DNA from: Canna indica
Taxonomy: Eukaryota; Streptophyta; Magnoliopsida; Zingiberales; Cannaceae
Assembly: GCA_034359265.1 (NCBI GenBank)
Contig: CP136895.1
Location: forward strand, 3,536,501-3,600,500
Reading direction: 5' to 3'
Length of the DNA stretch: 64,000 bases
This document shows positions 22,490 through 35,333 of this stretch, piece after piece (positions within the stretch are counted from its first letter, which is position 1; each line of letters begins with the position of its first letter). A program made the position numbers and the translations under genes. Under the pieces are notes generated by a model that was not told where the DNA came from, ran no database searches, and was given only the letters and a program-made list of their open reading frames with translations.

Positions 22490-25300
22490 GATTGATGATG
22501 TGTTGAAGTTGATCAAAGAGTTGAATGGATGATCCTTAAATGGTTGCAAATTCAAACTTTCACCTAGATGCCTTAGGTAAAATTGGCATCAAACATCTTG
22601 GTATCATCTCCTTACTTTGATTTGCTTTATTTAAGTTGGAGTTATGATACATGCTTAAAATTAATTAATTTTCCCCGCTCTTAATATATTTCAAAAATAT
22701 TTTTAAATTTTTAATTTTCGGTCTCCTCGGAGACCTATGTAGCCTGTAATGAGCTCATGCGACCTTGCGATTCTAAATCGTAGCTAATTGTGACTTTCGG
22801 TTTTCAACCAATAGGAAGGGTTAGAGATCATGTTTTTATTTATATTTCATTAGTGATCTCTTAAAATTCATTTTGATATCACTCGATTTCATTTTGAAAC
22901 GAATTTGAAACTATTTAGCAAAGTAAATTTTGATATCGATAAATGATCCCTCTCTTTGCTACTTAGTTTGATAACTTGCTAGTAATTTATATTCTCATCT
23001 TTCTTACTAATGAATATTACTTGCAAGTTATAAATATTTTAGGAAGGCTAATAACTAAGAAGAAAAAGATTAGTTTGGCAAATTATCATGAATAAGGTAT
23101 AACTTAGATAAATTCAAAATCTTAGTGTTATACCTCAATGTTTAAGCTCAAATTATGTCTCTATACTCATGATTAGGATTGCATGTTAAACCCTTGAATT
23201 TTTATGAGTAGGTAGAATTTTAGCACCTAGGCTAATTTCATTGAATGAAACTTGCTCTAGGTTGATATTCATTAGTAGAGACCTTCTTGTAAGTCCAAAC
23301 TAGTTTTACATGATTAGATATTTGGTTGAATTTTTAATGAAGATTTGAATTGAACCTTGCTATTTAATATGTTAGCTTACTAGTAGGCATATTATTTCAT
23401 TATGCTACTAATGAAGTCTACTTGCAAGTTGTGAATGATAATGAAAGACTATGTTATCTAAAAGAAAATGAAAAAGGAAATGAAAAGTTTGAAAAAAATT
23501 TCAAGAAAAATGTATGAATTTGATTTTGCAAAAATCTTAATATAATACTTGAATGTTTGTCTTAATGATGTCTCTATACTCATGATTGATTTTGCATTAA
23601 AAATGTTTGAAGTTTCATGAGTAGGCAAATTTTGATAACTTAGACAATTTCATGATATCTTGATTGAATGAAACTTGCTCTAGGTTAAAAATTTTATTAG
23701 AGATCTCATTTTGATTAAACACCTAATGAACATATTTAGAAACACATATCACATGAGTCTGGGTATTTAAAATTAAAAATTCATGTCTAGATGAACAATG
23801 TGATATTTATATCACTTTAGGAGACTTAAACTTGAAAAAGTTTGACCCAAGTTAACAAATCGACTTGGACACTTCATTTTAAGTCCAAACTTTATAAACA
23901 TGTTTAGGAATAGGTATGACATGTTTCCAAGCACTTAGAGTGAAAAATTCATATGGATATGGATAAAATGACATAGAGGTGGTTTCATGAAAATTTCTTT
24001 TTAACCAAGTTGACCCAAGTCAACAAGTTGACTTAAATGTCTCATTTTCAATCCATATTTGTCTAACATGTTTAGATTTACTCATGTTAGGTATCCATAG
24101 ATTTAATTTTGAAAAATCATGAGTAAATGTTAAGATTGAAACTTAGCAAGTTTCATAAAAAAACTAGTTTAGTTTTGAATGACACCATGCTAAGTTGACA
24201 TCTTGACTTAAGGACAAAATTTTCATTCAAACTTGACATATACTCTTTACATGACCATCATGTGGTGTCATGAAAGTTTGAATGAAAATTGAATAAGTTT
24301 TAAGAATAACTGAAAATTACAAAAATATCATTTCAACCTACAATTGGTATCGATTTCAGTTATTTCTAGAAAAAATATTAAAAAATCTTTTTTAAATGAT
24401 TTTTGAAACTGCACTTTCACTGAAAAATCTAGTTTCTTCAATAAAAATTTCAAAACATTTCATCAAGAATATAATTTATAATGGAATTTTGAAGTTGGTC
24501 TTTAAAAACGCAAAGTATCATTTTTTAAAAAAATATCAATCTTTTCGATACTTTGAATTTTCTTCAAAAACTTCAAATGAAACTTTATGCATACTATTTT
24601 GATTTCATCTCTAATATCGTTCTCATTATTCCTTGTGTAAGATCATTTCTAATAATGATTTTGATATATTAAGCGATATCTTAAAAATAAGCTTTTGATT
24701 AAAGTCAATATATGATGAAAAATGGTCTTTGAAAATTCTTTTGAGTTCAAACTTTATTCATGTATTTCAAATGACCATTCAATATTTGATATCAAAAATT
24801 TTCATCCAAAAATTGGTACTAAAGTTTTTCATTGAAAATATGATTTTGTATAGATTTAAAAGTTTGATTTTTTTTTAAAACTTGAAGTATAGGTTGACCT
24901 AAGTCAACAAAGTGATTTAAAAATTTCATTTTAAGCCCAAACTTGATTCATGGACTTAGATTTTCTCATGTTTGATGTCTAGATGCCTAAATATGAGAAA
25001 AACATGAGTAGATAGCAAAACTTGATACTTAACATTTTTCATGATTTCAAGCATACTTTGAATGAAATCATGCTAAGTTCATACATACTTGAGATCATAC
25101 ATGTTTTTGTTTTGAATTCAAATATTTAGCTTTGAACATATCATGTATGATTTAGATTCATGTCAAATTTTTCATCCCTTTGGTTGAGATTTTCATGTTT
25201 AATGAAAAATAATTTTTAGAGTCTCAACTTCATGCAAAAATATTTGTTTTACATCCCTTTGACTAGATTGACTAAATTGATCTTTCTTGCCCTTTTTTAT
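22490..25300 (+). other. Copia-1 non-coding internal region replacing pol
   Basis: About 2.8 kb of AT-rich sequence without reading frames above ~70 codons. It contains diverged internal repeats: the block 'tctctatactcatgatt...atgagtagg...aacttgctctaggtt' occurs at about 23155-23265 and 23570-23690. A 'ttgacccaagtcaacaa' block occurs at about 23840, 24005 and 24895. Reverse complements of the same blocks occur in copia-2 (about 34420-34680), so the region is a shared, inherited part of this element family rather than random filler. Confidence 0.7.
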
Positions 25301-25305
25301 TGATG

Positions 25306-25561
25306 TCAAAAGGGGGAGAAAACTATATAGAAAACTATAGAGAAAATATATGTCAAAAGGGGGAGAAAAGTATATGAAAAAGGGGGAGAAAAGTATAAGA
25401 AAATGAGAGAAAAATATAGGAAATTCATGCATATAGATAGGGGGAGTTTAGTCTCATAGATATGCATGTTGATAGGGGGAGAAATCCCTTAGTTGATATC
25501 CTCTATGCTTTAATGTATATATTTTCTTAAGGATGTTTGTCATCATCAAAAAGGGGGAGAT
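25306..25561 (+). other. Cluster of polypurine-tract-like repeats before the copia-1 3' LTR
   Basis: The word 'gggggaga' or 'gggggag' appears repeatedly ('caaaagggggagaaaa' at about 25308, again near 25359, 25382, 25440, 25475 and finally 25553). The last one, AAAAAGGGGGAGAT, abuts the 3' LTR and is the expected primer for plus-strand DNA synthesis. The earlier ones look like amplified copies. Confidence 0.7.
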
Positions 25562-27002
25562 TGTTGGCTTTAGGTTTTCAACCTTAGTCTTAATCTCGGT
25601 TTTGATTATAACAAACATGGGACTAATGATTTCATTGAGAATATCTTCAGGTTCCATATCAGTTAGCCTTCGATGTCCTCGATCGGAAAAATCGAATAAA
25701 TCAAAAATCGGAAGGACATTGATCGTCGCGCTCGGGTTCGTCGCGGAAATCTCTCGAAGCTCGACAAATGCACCAAAGTCTCATTAGACGAGCTCAAAGA
25801 TCACATGAAAGCTCTCCAAGATGATGGTCATTGAAAGCCAGAATCCGAAAATAAAGCGCGGAAGAAAATCGACTAAAGAAATAAAATTCAGCAGGTTCGG
25901 TCGATCGGGCGATCGATCGAATGAAGCTAAAAAGCAGCATAGCTACTTTGGTCAACCGGGCGGTCCACCGATCAAAGCCCAAAATGGGCAATGGTTCTAT
26001 CGGTCGACCAACCTGCGGATAGCCGAAGACGCAGATCACGTCGGTCGACCGAATGTGGGATCGCGCGATCTTGCATCTGGGCGGTCAACTCGTCGATCGA
26101 CCAACCACAGAGAGAAGAGCAGTGGTCGAATGATCGATCCAATCGATCGGCGACCTGCAATAGATAGTTTTCTATCCGTTGAGCTGTCGTTTCTTGATGA
26201 GGGTATAAATATACCTCATATAACTTCTTTTAACTCTCTCCCTCCACTCTTACAGATTTATTGAGCAATTAAAAGGAAGTTTTTAAGCCTTCCAGGAGAT
26301 TGATTGCAGCGCGCTCTGCTTCTCCGTCGAGCTCTTCTTCAAGCACCAACTGCTCCTCAACTCAGGTGTTGATTCAAGCTCTACTACTTGACGAGTTGAA
26401 GAATTGAAGAATTGTAAAAGAGCGTTTAATATTGGTTTTCTCTTTAAGCTCTTTTGATTGTATTTTAACTGTTATTTAAACTATTTTTGGATTTGTGTTT
26501 GTACGGAGACCAAGTGTTTGGTCTTGTTTATGAAAGTGGTTACCTTGGTGAAAAGGTGTAAAGTCACTTGTGTAAACTTAGTGTTTACTAGGATTAGTTT
26601 AGTTGTCCCTTAGGGTTGAGGTGGAAGAGTGCTCTCGATAAGAAGGCGGAGACTTCCGGGTGCGGAAGCACCTTTGGTCGAGAGTGAGACTCTTCGGGTC
26701 AAAGTCCTCTATGTAAGGGAAACCGAATTAATCTAGTAAACCTAGTTTGGAAATCCTAAGCGGGGTGCTTAGGTAGTGGAGTAGGCATTGGGGCAGAACC
26801 ACTATAAATTAATGTGTTTGCATTGCTTTATTGTTTGTTTTAATTGCTTAATTATTTATCGTTTTCGCATCCAATCATTAAATCACAAATTGCCTAAACA
26901 ATCTAAGTAAACGATTAAAATTATGATTTAGGCTAATCAATTTAGTAAATATACTATTCACCCCCTCCCCTTCTCTAGTGTTGCCATTTAGACTTCACTT
27001 CA
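25562..27002 (+). repeat. Copia-1 3' LTR
   Basis: Starts TGTTGGCTTTAGG after the polypurine tract. It contains the GTCGAC/CGATCG-rich block at about 25895-26150 and 'gggtataaatatacctc' at about 26200, and ends CTTCACTTCA before the ATTTT duplication. Relative to the 5' LTR it lacks the 75 bp tandem duplication and has a doubled CTTCA at its end. A long open frame across 25821-26264 arises from the GC-rich palindromes and is not considered a gene. Confidence 0.87.
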
Positions 27003-27007
27003 ATTTT

Positions 27008-27880
27008 ATATTTAATGCTATTAAAAATTCTAATGTCAAATTAATTGCCCTTCAAGAAACTCAGCTATCTGTTAATCGTTCTAAAAATCTTATTAGATCT
27101 TTTGGTCGTGATTGGAATGGTTTCATTCAGCCTAGTAATGGTGCATCTGGAGGCATTCTTCTTGCTTGGAAATCTAATTTTGTCAAAGCTCAATTTATTT
27201 TTAGTTCTTCACAAATTATTCACGTTGTTGTGCAAATAGACAATTCTGAACCTTTTTTAATTTTTGTTATTTATGCTAGCATTAATCCTTCTTTGCATGC
27301 TAATCTTTGGGATTCGTTATCTAATTTCTCTCTGGATTCTTATCATTGTTTAATTATTGGTGATTTTAGCTACATCTTTGATAAAAATGATAAGTGTGGG
27401 GGATCCCCTTTTACCGTTAATAAATCTATTTTGGATTTTCAAGTCTTTATTCATCATAATGGACTAATGGACTTAGGTTTTGAAGGAGCTAGGTTCACTT
27501 GGTCTAATAATAGATTTGGGCTTGCTAAAATTCTGGTAAGGCTTGATAGAGCCCTCACAAATGCAGCCTGGCTTCATTATTTTGATAACACTACTGTCGA
27601 ACACTTGGTTAGAATAACCTCTGACCACATACATTTGCTAGTTTTGTTACCTAGAAATAATCAACATAAGAATAGGCTTTTTAAATTCCAAAATTTCTGG
27701 TTAGAGTATGAAGAATGTAGAGATGTTATCAATAATGCCTGGAATACTCTTAATTCATGCACTGTTAATTCATTATTTATTTCTAAATTAAAAAATACTA
27801 GGGGTGCATTGTCTCATTGGAATAAAAATAGTATGGGCACTATTGAAAAGCTTATGGATGACAAAAAAGGATATTGAATA
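27008..27880 (+). pseudogene. LINE-1 ORF2, endonuclease domain
   Basis: The frame continues the ORF2 start at 12114-12173 after the copia insert. It shows the apurinic endonuclease pattern of L1-type LINEs: LIALQETQLS, 'ASGGILLAWKSNF', GDFSYIFDKNDKCGG, ARFTWSNN, 'LDRALTNAAWL' and SDHIHLL. Two usually conserved residues are changed: GDFN has become GDFS and the SDHxP pattern has lost its Pro. In a live element this domain nicks the target DNA. The frame stops at 27877. Confidence 0.87.
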
Positions 27881-30322
27881 CTTAGAATCTCTTGAAGGTT
27901 TGCCTAGTGCTCCTCCTACTATTGATATTCTTTAGAACCCTTTTAACAAATCTATTGTTCTTCAAAGATAGATCACTATAAAATGATGGTCTAAATCAAA
28001 AATAAATTGGATTAATGAATGAGACCAAAATTCTGCCTTCTATCATAGGGTAGTTACCTTAAGAAGAAGATTTAATTTCATTTCTTCCATTACTAATAGC
28101 AATAATAATATTATTACTGATATATATTCTTCAGCATTTTGTTGATCACTATAAATCTCTTTTGCATGTTTTACCTGATCCAAATTTTAATACGTTGAAC
28201 TGCCCTGCTTTTAACTCTATTAGTTCTGCTGATGGAAATAATCTAATTGCTCCCTTTTCTGCTATTGAAGTTTGGAGTACTATTAAATTTTTAGGGAATG
28301 TTAATAGCCCTGATTTTGATGGATTTACTTCAGAATTTTATAAAAATTATTGAAATATCATTTCTAAGTCTTTTTTAGACAATATTAATATTTTTTACAA
28401 TAGCTTTGTGTAATCTGATTGGAATCAGATAATGTTATGCTTTATTCCTAAATGCACTTCTCTTATTTCGGTAAAAGACTTCAGACCTATAGCTTTGTGT
28501 AATTTAAGTTATAGAATTTTGTCTAAAAGCATTGCCAACATATTAAAATTTCTCTTACCTTCTCTTATTTCCCCTAAACAATATGATTTTATTAAAGAAA
28601 AAAGTATTCATGACAATATTCCAATTGTCCAAGAATTACCTCACTCATTTCATAATTCCAAGAGTAAGCATCATTACATCTCAGTGAAGATTGATTTGGA
28701 GAAAGCTTATGACCTAATTAGCCGGGAAGCTTTCCTTAAAGTGCTTACTTTATGTAAATTTCCTTCCAAATTTATTCGATGGATTAAGTTTTGCATATCG
28801 ACTACTTCTTTTACTTGTTTGGTTAATGGTCATCATTCTGAGTTTTTCAATGCTGATAGGGGAATTAGACAAGGGAACCCCATTTCCCCCTTCTTGTATG
28901 TTTTGGTTGCAAATACTTTGACTTTGCTTATTAATGAGGCTGTTAATAATAAGTTGATTTGCCCTTTTAAAATTAATAATATTGTCATTAGCCACTTGAT
29001 GTTTGTTGGTGACATCATTTTAATTTTCAAAGCTAATGATAAGAGTATTAATTCTATGAAAAATATCTTTAAGAAATATTTTATGCTCACTAGACAAAAA
29101 GTGAACCTTGCTAAATTAGAGATATTTTTTCCTAAATCTGTTCCTCTTGGCTCTAGGAACCATATTTGTCAGAACCTTGGTATAAAATTTGGAAATTTTT
29201 CTTTTAAATATCTTGGTACTATGATTTCTCTTAGAAGACCTCCTTCTAGTGCTCATGATTATATTATTGCTCAATTTAAATCCAAATTATGTAAATAGAA
29301 GTCTTCTCTTCTATATCAAGCGGGTAAGTTGGTTTTAATTAAATATGTTCTTAGTTTTATTCCTACTCATTCTGCTTCAGTGACTTGGCTTAATAATCAG
29401 CTTATTGACAAACTTGAAACAATCATAAGGAACATTTTATAGGATAATAAGGATGATAACAATAGTATTCACTGAGTTAACTGGGACATAGTTACTCTTC
29501 CTAAAGCTGATGGTGGGCTTGGCATTCAAAATATTATAACCAAAAGTTATGCTTTACAAGCCAGAAAAATTCAAAGTTATTTAAATAATTGTAATTCTAT
29601 CTAGGTGAATCTGATTAAAAATAAATACTCTCCACTTTCTTTCAAAAATCAGTCCCCTCCTAATAAAGTTTTTTGGTGTTGAAAACTTTTCTTGAATGCT
29701 TTCTCTAAGCTTAAGTCTAGTTTCATTAGCATTATTGGGAATGGTGAAAGCACTTCTATTCTTTATGAACCTTGGCTCTTTGACATTCCCTTGACCTTCA
29801 AACCAACTTTTATAAAAATCAACTTGATTCACAGCCTATTTAATGTGCATGCCCTTATGAATAATTATTCTTGATCTACTTTTTTTGGACTAACCTTTTG
29901 CAGCTTGGACTTATAGAGGACTATCGAGCAAATAGAATTGCCGAAGCCCCCCTTTGATGATTAATTTGTTTGGAAACCTGATCTGAAAGGTGAGGCTTCT
30001 TCATCCTCAGCTTACTTTTTTTTGAAAAATCTAAATGAACATTCTATTGGAAATTTCTCACATTGGGCTAAAATTTGAAAGCTGACCATTTTCCCCAATG
30101 TAAGATTATTTTTATGGAAAATCTTTCATTACAGGCTTTTAACTAGACTTTGACTTTTTCGATTGGGTTTGTCTAATTCTAAAGCTTGTGTTCTATGTGA
30201 TTTAGAAGATGAACCTATTCAACATCTATTTTTTTATTGTTACTTTGCTTCTGAAATTTGGTCGGTTCTTGGTCATAAACTCAATGTAGATTTTTCTAGT
30301 AGAACTGGATGGTGTTCCGGTA
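27880..30322 (+). pseudogene. LINE-1 ORF2, reverse transcriptase and zf-RVT region
   Basis: Collinear with LINE-2 but with many stops. RT motifs: 'LCFIPKCTSLISVKDFRPI' (28435-28490), 'HYISVKIDLEKAYDLI' with the first catalytic Asp (about 28670), 'GIRQGNPISPFLYVL', and LMFVGDIILIF at about 28999 where the catalytic Asp-Asp pair has become Gly-Asp. Downstream are 'ADGGLGIQNI', and in the zf-RVT region CVLCDLEDEPIQHLFFYC (about 30187-30240). The sequence ends at the copia-2 junction at 30322 with the residues SSRTGWCSGS. Confidence 0.85.
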
Positions 30323-31543
30323 GCACTCCGCTTAGGATTTTCAAACTAAATTTACTAGATTAAATCGTTTCCCTTACAAAGAGGACTTTGACCCAAAGAG
30401 TCTCACTCTCAACCTAAGGCATTTCCACACCCGGAAGTCTTCGTCTTCTTACCGAGAGCACTCTTCCACCTCAACACTAAGGGACAACTCAATTAATCAT
30501 AGTAAACTAAGTTTACACCGGTGGAATTAAGCCTCAAACACAAAGGCAACCACCCAATTTCAAGACCTACACTCTAGGTCTTACACAAGCTCAAATCCAA
30601 TGAAATAGACAAGTTCAAAAAATAATTAAAATTACAATGAAAAGATCTAAAGAATAAACCAAGACTAAATACTTTTTTCCAAGCCTTCAAAGCCTCCAAC
30701 TCACCAAGACGTTAAGCTCGAATCGAAGCCCGAGTTGAGGAAGATAAGCGCTTGAGAAGATGTTGATCGGAGAAGCGAGCTCAAGCCAATCAAGCTCTAG
30801 AATGCACAAATCTCTTTTTTGAATGCTTATTTTAGTTGTTGAGAGAGCTTAAAGAAGTTAGGAGAGGGGTATTTAAAACCCCTCGACTGAACGACTGCTC
30901 AACGGGCATTTTTTCGCACGTTGGATGTCGTTCGATCACTTGCCGGTCGATCGTCGATCGACCGCCCAGCGACCGCTGGCAATTCTTGCTTCTACCGCTC
31001 TATTCGGTCGACCGGAGGGTCGACCGACTGAGTCACGAATCTGCTTCTCTGCTATTCAGTCGATCGACACAAGCACTGCCAATTTTTGGCCTCGGTCGGT
31101 CGACCGCCCGGTCAATCGAAGTAGCCACTGTCGATTTTTAACCATCTTCGGTCGATCGACTGGTCGACCGAATTGGCTACTGTCAATTTTTAACAATATT
31201 CAGTCGATCGACCGGTCGACCGAACCTAGGCTGAACTTGATTTTTTTAGCCTTCTTCTTGCGCGCTTCATTTCCGGGTTCCAGCCTTCAATGTGCAATTA
31301 TTTGGAGAGCTTTCCACGTGATCTTTAGACTTGTCCAATACGTCTTTGGTGCACACGTCGAACCCGAACGCGTCGACCAATGTCCTTTCGATTTTGCGAT
31401 TTCTCATATATTTTCGATCGAGGACATAGAGCGCTAATCGATATGAAACCTGAAAATATTTCTCAATGAGACATTAGTTCCATTCCATGTTTGTTATCAT
31501 CAAAATCGAGATTAAGACCAAGATGGAGAACCTTAGGCCAACA
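30323..31543 (-). repeat. Copia-2 3' LTR, truncated
   Basis: Aligns with 37017-38335. The outermost ~213 bases present in the 5' LTR (36804-37016) are absent; the LTR begins at 'agcactccgcttagg' directly against LINE-1 sequence. It contains the GTCGAC/CGATCG-rich block at about 30945-31220. The internal boundary is TGTTGG (reverse complement of 31538-31543), next to a T/C-rich stretch that is the polypurine tract on the other strand. Confidence 0.85.
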
Positions 31544-32009
31544 ATCTCCCCTTTTTTTATGATGACAAACATCCTTAAGAAAATATATCATTCAAGCACA
31601 AATGATATCAAAACATGGGATTTCTCCCCCTATCATCATGCATACCTATGGAAATAAACTCCCTCTATCTATATGCATGATTTTCTTATATTTTCTTTCC
31701 TTTTTACTTATATTTTTCTTCCCCTTTTGACATCAATCAAAAAGAGCAAGAAAACTCAATCTAGTGAAAGTTGAGACTTTAAAAAATAATTTTCATGAAG
31801 CATGAAGATCTCAACACAAGGGATAAAAACATTGACATAATACATGATATCATAGAACGACCAAGTGTAAACAATAACATGTTTGAAATATAGCAAGTCA
31901 TTCAATCATCACATAATCCTTACAGACAAGGAGTTTCAAATACAAATATAAAGTCAATCAAGCAAAGTGAAGTGTTAATACAAGTCCATAAAGTGAATAA
32001 TATTAAGCA

Positions 32010-33242
32010 TCAACTAATACTAATCATCCTCAGGTGGGGGAGGTGGTAGATGCGACTGATAGTATTGCCACATCTCATCCACCCGACCATACATCTCATC
32101 AAATCGGCGACCGTACTCATCCACTTGCTTATCGTACTGATCAACATGTTAACCATATCATCTATGCGCCAACCATGCTCACCGATCATTATACCATACT
32201 CGTCAATCTGACGATCGTACTCATCAATCTGATAGTCGTACACATCTATGCGCTCTTTTGTTCCTTTGTTCCTTTGTTCCATTCCACCTGGTCGATGTAA
32301 AACTGAGCAAAGCAATGCTCCAGATTACTTAGACGTGCAATGGGAGTGTCAGATGATGAACTTCCACCAGCTTTGCCCGCCTCCATGGCCATGTCATGAT
32401 CAGTGAGTTCCTCAGGAGCCCCCCGCATTCTCTTACCATGCTGATTTTCAAGGATTTGCATGCGGTTAAGAGAGGATGAATCTATGGCTTTAGGTATAGG
32501 CTCTATTTCAGATCTAGATTTGTTGACCCCAGCAGCATATATGAAGTGAGAAATCACTGAGGCATATGGTAGGGCTTGCTTCTTTGAGGCATGAACATCC
32601 GCTATATACCGAAGCATGAGATCAGGGACGTCTATGGGTATGCGAGACATGACAAAGAAGAGTACCCTAGAACTCATAGTGGTTACTTCATCATAGTGAC
32701 ATGTTCTAGGAAGAATATTATATGCAATGATGAGGTGCATAATCCTAGCATAGGTTGAAAGTTTAACGCTTTGGGTAGGGAGCATTCCCTGATAGTCCTC
32801 ATGACAGATAGCTGATATAACTTCATGAGTAGAAAAATCCTCATGAAATAGGTGTGTGGACATCTTATATATTGACCTTCCTAGTAGAGGAAATCCAAAA
32901 GCATCTCTAATGTCTGATTCTGTAATTACTATGGATTTGCTCATAATTTCATATCGGAGAACTAGTCTGTCTCCCAATCTAGCCTTATCTATTACTAGGT
33001 TGGAGAAAAAGACTTTTTATCATGATGAGACACACTGGTACTTGCTTTCCTAAGAACTCGACCCAACCCATACTTGCAAGTTTACTTCTAATGTCAAACT
33101 CCTCTAGGTCACCTAAGTTAACCGGACGAATTTGTAGAATGGCCCTGTCTGCAAACCTAGGAGCTTGTGTCTTGCCTATAGAGATCAAAAGGTTATCGGG
33201 CAAACTTGGGAGCTTTATCTTGGGTGTCATTCTGTAAGACAA
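32010..33242 (-). pseudogene. Copia-2 accessory frame, resembling plant 'putative transposon protein' ORFs
   Basis: Two minus-strand frames, 33242-32985 and 32977-32246, belong together: shifting frame near 33000 joins '...KQVPVC' to 'FFSNLVIDKARLGDRLVLR'. The combined protein of ~330 residues is globular-looking, with 'DIRDAFGFPLLGR', 'SVKLSTYARIMHLIIAYNIL', 'DVPDLMLRYIADVHASK', 'LPYASVISHFIYAAGV' and a polar tail. I recall this general pattern (YN/ILP, then a helix, then LPY...H) from uncharacterised plant frames annotated as putative plant transposon protein, but I cannot run the search. The tail continues, in another frame (32315-32010), with repeated 'YDRQIDEYG' type heptads. It shows no protease, integrase or RT motif. 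It sits where pol or an env-like gene would be. Function unknown. Confidence 0.55.
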
Positions 33243-33249
33243 TTAGGAT

Positions 33250-35330
33250 GATGTGTAGATGATTAGCTTTGATGAGAGATGCATGCTTTTAAAGCAATGA
33301 GATGAAGCACTTTTAAGATCAACACATATTCATGCAAGACCTCTTTTAAAAATGGATTTTAACATTAAATCTCAATATGTGAGTCCAAAAAAAATAAAAA
33401 TAAAAATAAAAAATAAAAAAAAAATATAGGATCTAAAAAAAATATAAAATGAGCCACAAATAAAAGAGCACACATACATTTGAATATATAAAAAAAACTT
33501 TTGTTTTGACTAGATGAGGATGAGAAAAAAAAATTCTAATTGACTAAAAGAAATCTTTTAAGAAAGACAAATTAAATGTTGAGGATAACTCGTGAGAGAA
33601 AGCAAGAGAAACTTGTTTTTGTGTCATTTAAAGAAAAAACAAAATAAATGTTGAATCATTTAAAGAAAACATGAGATATTTGATTATTCTTCCCTAAAAA
33701 AAACTTGTTTTTAAGGTAAACATGCCAAGAAAAATCATCATCCAAGAAAAAGAAATATGAATCATAATTTTTATGGATGAATCAAGACATTGTGAGAAGA
33801 AGAGATGAAGAATCCACTCAACATTGAGTATAAACTCATGAATGGAAGCTAAAGATCAAGTATTTTACCTTGGAGATGAAGTAGAAAGCCTAGAAGCAAT
33901 GGAAGAAGGGTTTAGCAGCCGGTTGAATGGGCAAGGAAGTCCTAGTTTTGGGCTTAAGAACTTGAGTTGAAGGGTCTGGATTAAATCTAGTGGAAAAATG
34001 GACGAACCGGATGGTTTTCCGTCCGCCGGTCAATCGAACGGTCGCACGTCGATCGACCGCTCGATCTGCCATGAGTTTTTAACCCTTAAAGAAAAATTAT
34101 TTTTGAGAGATGTGTATATTCAAATTTTATGAAATTTTTCCCACATGAACTAGACTTTATAAGGATTCCAAAAAATCAAGAATCACTCAAAAAGGATATC
34201 TTTACAATTTTCTAGAAAATCTACAAGTTTTCAGTGGCATTTTTATAAATACGAGTCATTTGTCCAATGATTTCAGATTTTGTTCAAACTTTTTTGATAC
34301 CAACACATGATCATTTAAAGCATGTATGCTAAGTTTAAGACAAAGATAATATCATTTGGTCAAAAAATTTATCTTAGCATCATTTCGTTCAAAAGACAAG
34401 CATATTACTATGAAGTTGCTAATATGAGTATACTCATGATTTTTCAAGTATAGACACATGAGCACTTAATATGAGTAAATCTAAATATGTTTTCCAACTA
34501 CTAGCTCAAAATGATATTCTCTAATGTGAATTTTATCCTAGAGCAAGTTTCAATTGATCAAGATATCATGAAATTTCTTAAGATATCAAAGTTTTACCTA
34601 CTCATGTAATTTCATAAATTTGGCATTCAAAAATAATCATAAGTATAGAGACATCATGAGAGCATGAATATTCAATATTCTACAAAGATTTTGTCAAATC
34701 TAAACTCATACCTCATTCTTGGAGTTTTGCCAAACTTATTATTTACCTTTCAATTTTCTTCGTGACAGTTTAGCCTTTTATTAATATTCATAACTTGAAA
34801 GTAGACTTCATTAGTAGATTTCATGAAAATAAAGCTACTAGCAAGCAACCCAAATCAAATAGCAAAGAGAAATTCAAATATCATTTTCAAGATGCATCTT
34901 TGCTAGATAGTTTGAAATTCGATTTAAATGAAATCAAGTCATACCAAAATGAATTTTAAGAGATCACAAAAATAATAAATATGAAAACTTGATCTTCAAC
35001 CCTTCCTATTGGTTAAAAATCGAAAGGTCATAATGAGCTTATGATTTAGAACCGCAAGGTCGCCTAGGCCCATTATAGGCCACAAAGGTCTCCGAGGAGA
35101 CCGGAAATAAAAAATTAAAAATATTTTTAAAACTTATCACGATCGAAAAATCTACTAATATTACGCATATATCAAAACTCCAGCTATAATTGGAATAGGC
35201 CAAGATAAGTAGATGATAAAGAGTATACCTAGATGTCAATTCTCATACCTATGGCATCATGATGGTTTGAAGTTGCAACTAAGGAATGATACTTCATTTA
35301 AGTCCATGGTCAACTTCAACTCCTCACTTC
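33250..35330 (-). other. Copia-2 non-coding internal region
   Basis: AT-rich, no frames of note. Blocks at about 34490-34690 ('cctagagcaagtttcaatt', 'acctactcatg', 'agtatagagacatcatgag') are reverse complements of blocks in copia-1 at 23155-23265 and 23570-23690. A short GC-rich segment with 'cgatcgaccgctcgatc' lies at about 34015-34065. An A-rich tract lies at 33385-33430. Confidence 0.65.
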
Positions 35331-35333
35331 TCT

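Larger units (their letters stand above)
12174..27002 (+). mobile_element. Copia-1: pol-less gag-bearing Ty1/copia element inserted in LINE-1
   Basis: The 5' LTR begins TGTTGGC at 12174 and the 3' LTR begins TGTTGGC at 25562 directly after a polypurine tract. The element ends ...CTTCA at 27002. The flanks are ATTTT at 12169-12173 and ATTTT at 27003-27007, and removing the insert restores the LINE-1 endonuclease frame. The PBS matches tRNA-iMet. Coding sequence is limited to gag (21080-22488). The remaining ~3 kb up to the 3' LTR has no protease, integrase, RT or RNase H. A gypsy element sits inside its 5' LTR. Movement must have depended on proteins from a related complete element. Confidence 0.85.

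Noticed and set aside
25821..26264. 147-codon plus-strand open frame within the copia-1 3' LTR
   Set aside because: It lies across the CG-rich palindrome block where stops are rare, has low-complexity Arg/Asp/Ser content, and the equivalent frame in the 5' LTR is broken.
30925..31437. 170-codon plus-strand open frame in the truncated copia-2 LTR
   Set aside because: Same cause: repeated GTCGAC-type words give 'STDRPT'-like repeats. Not conserved in the other LTR.
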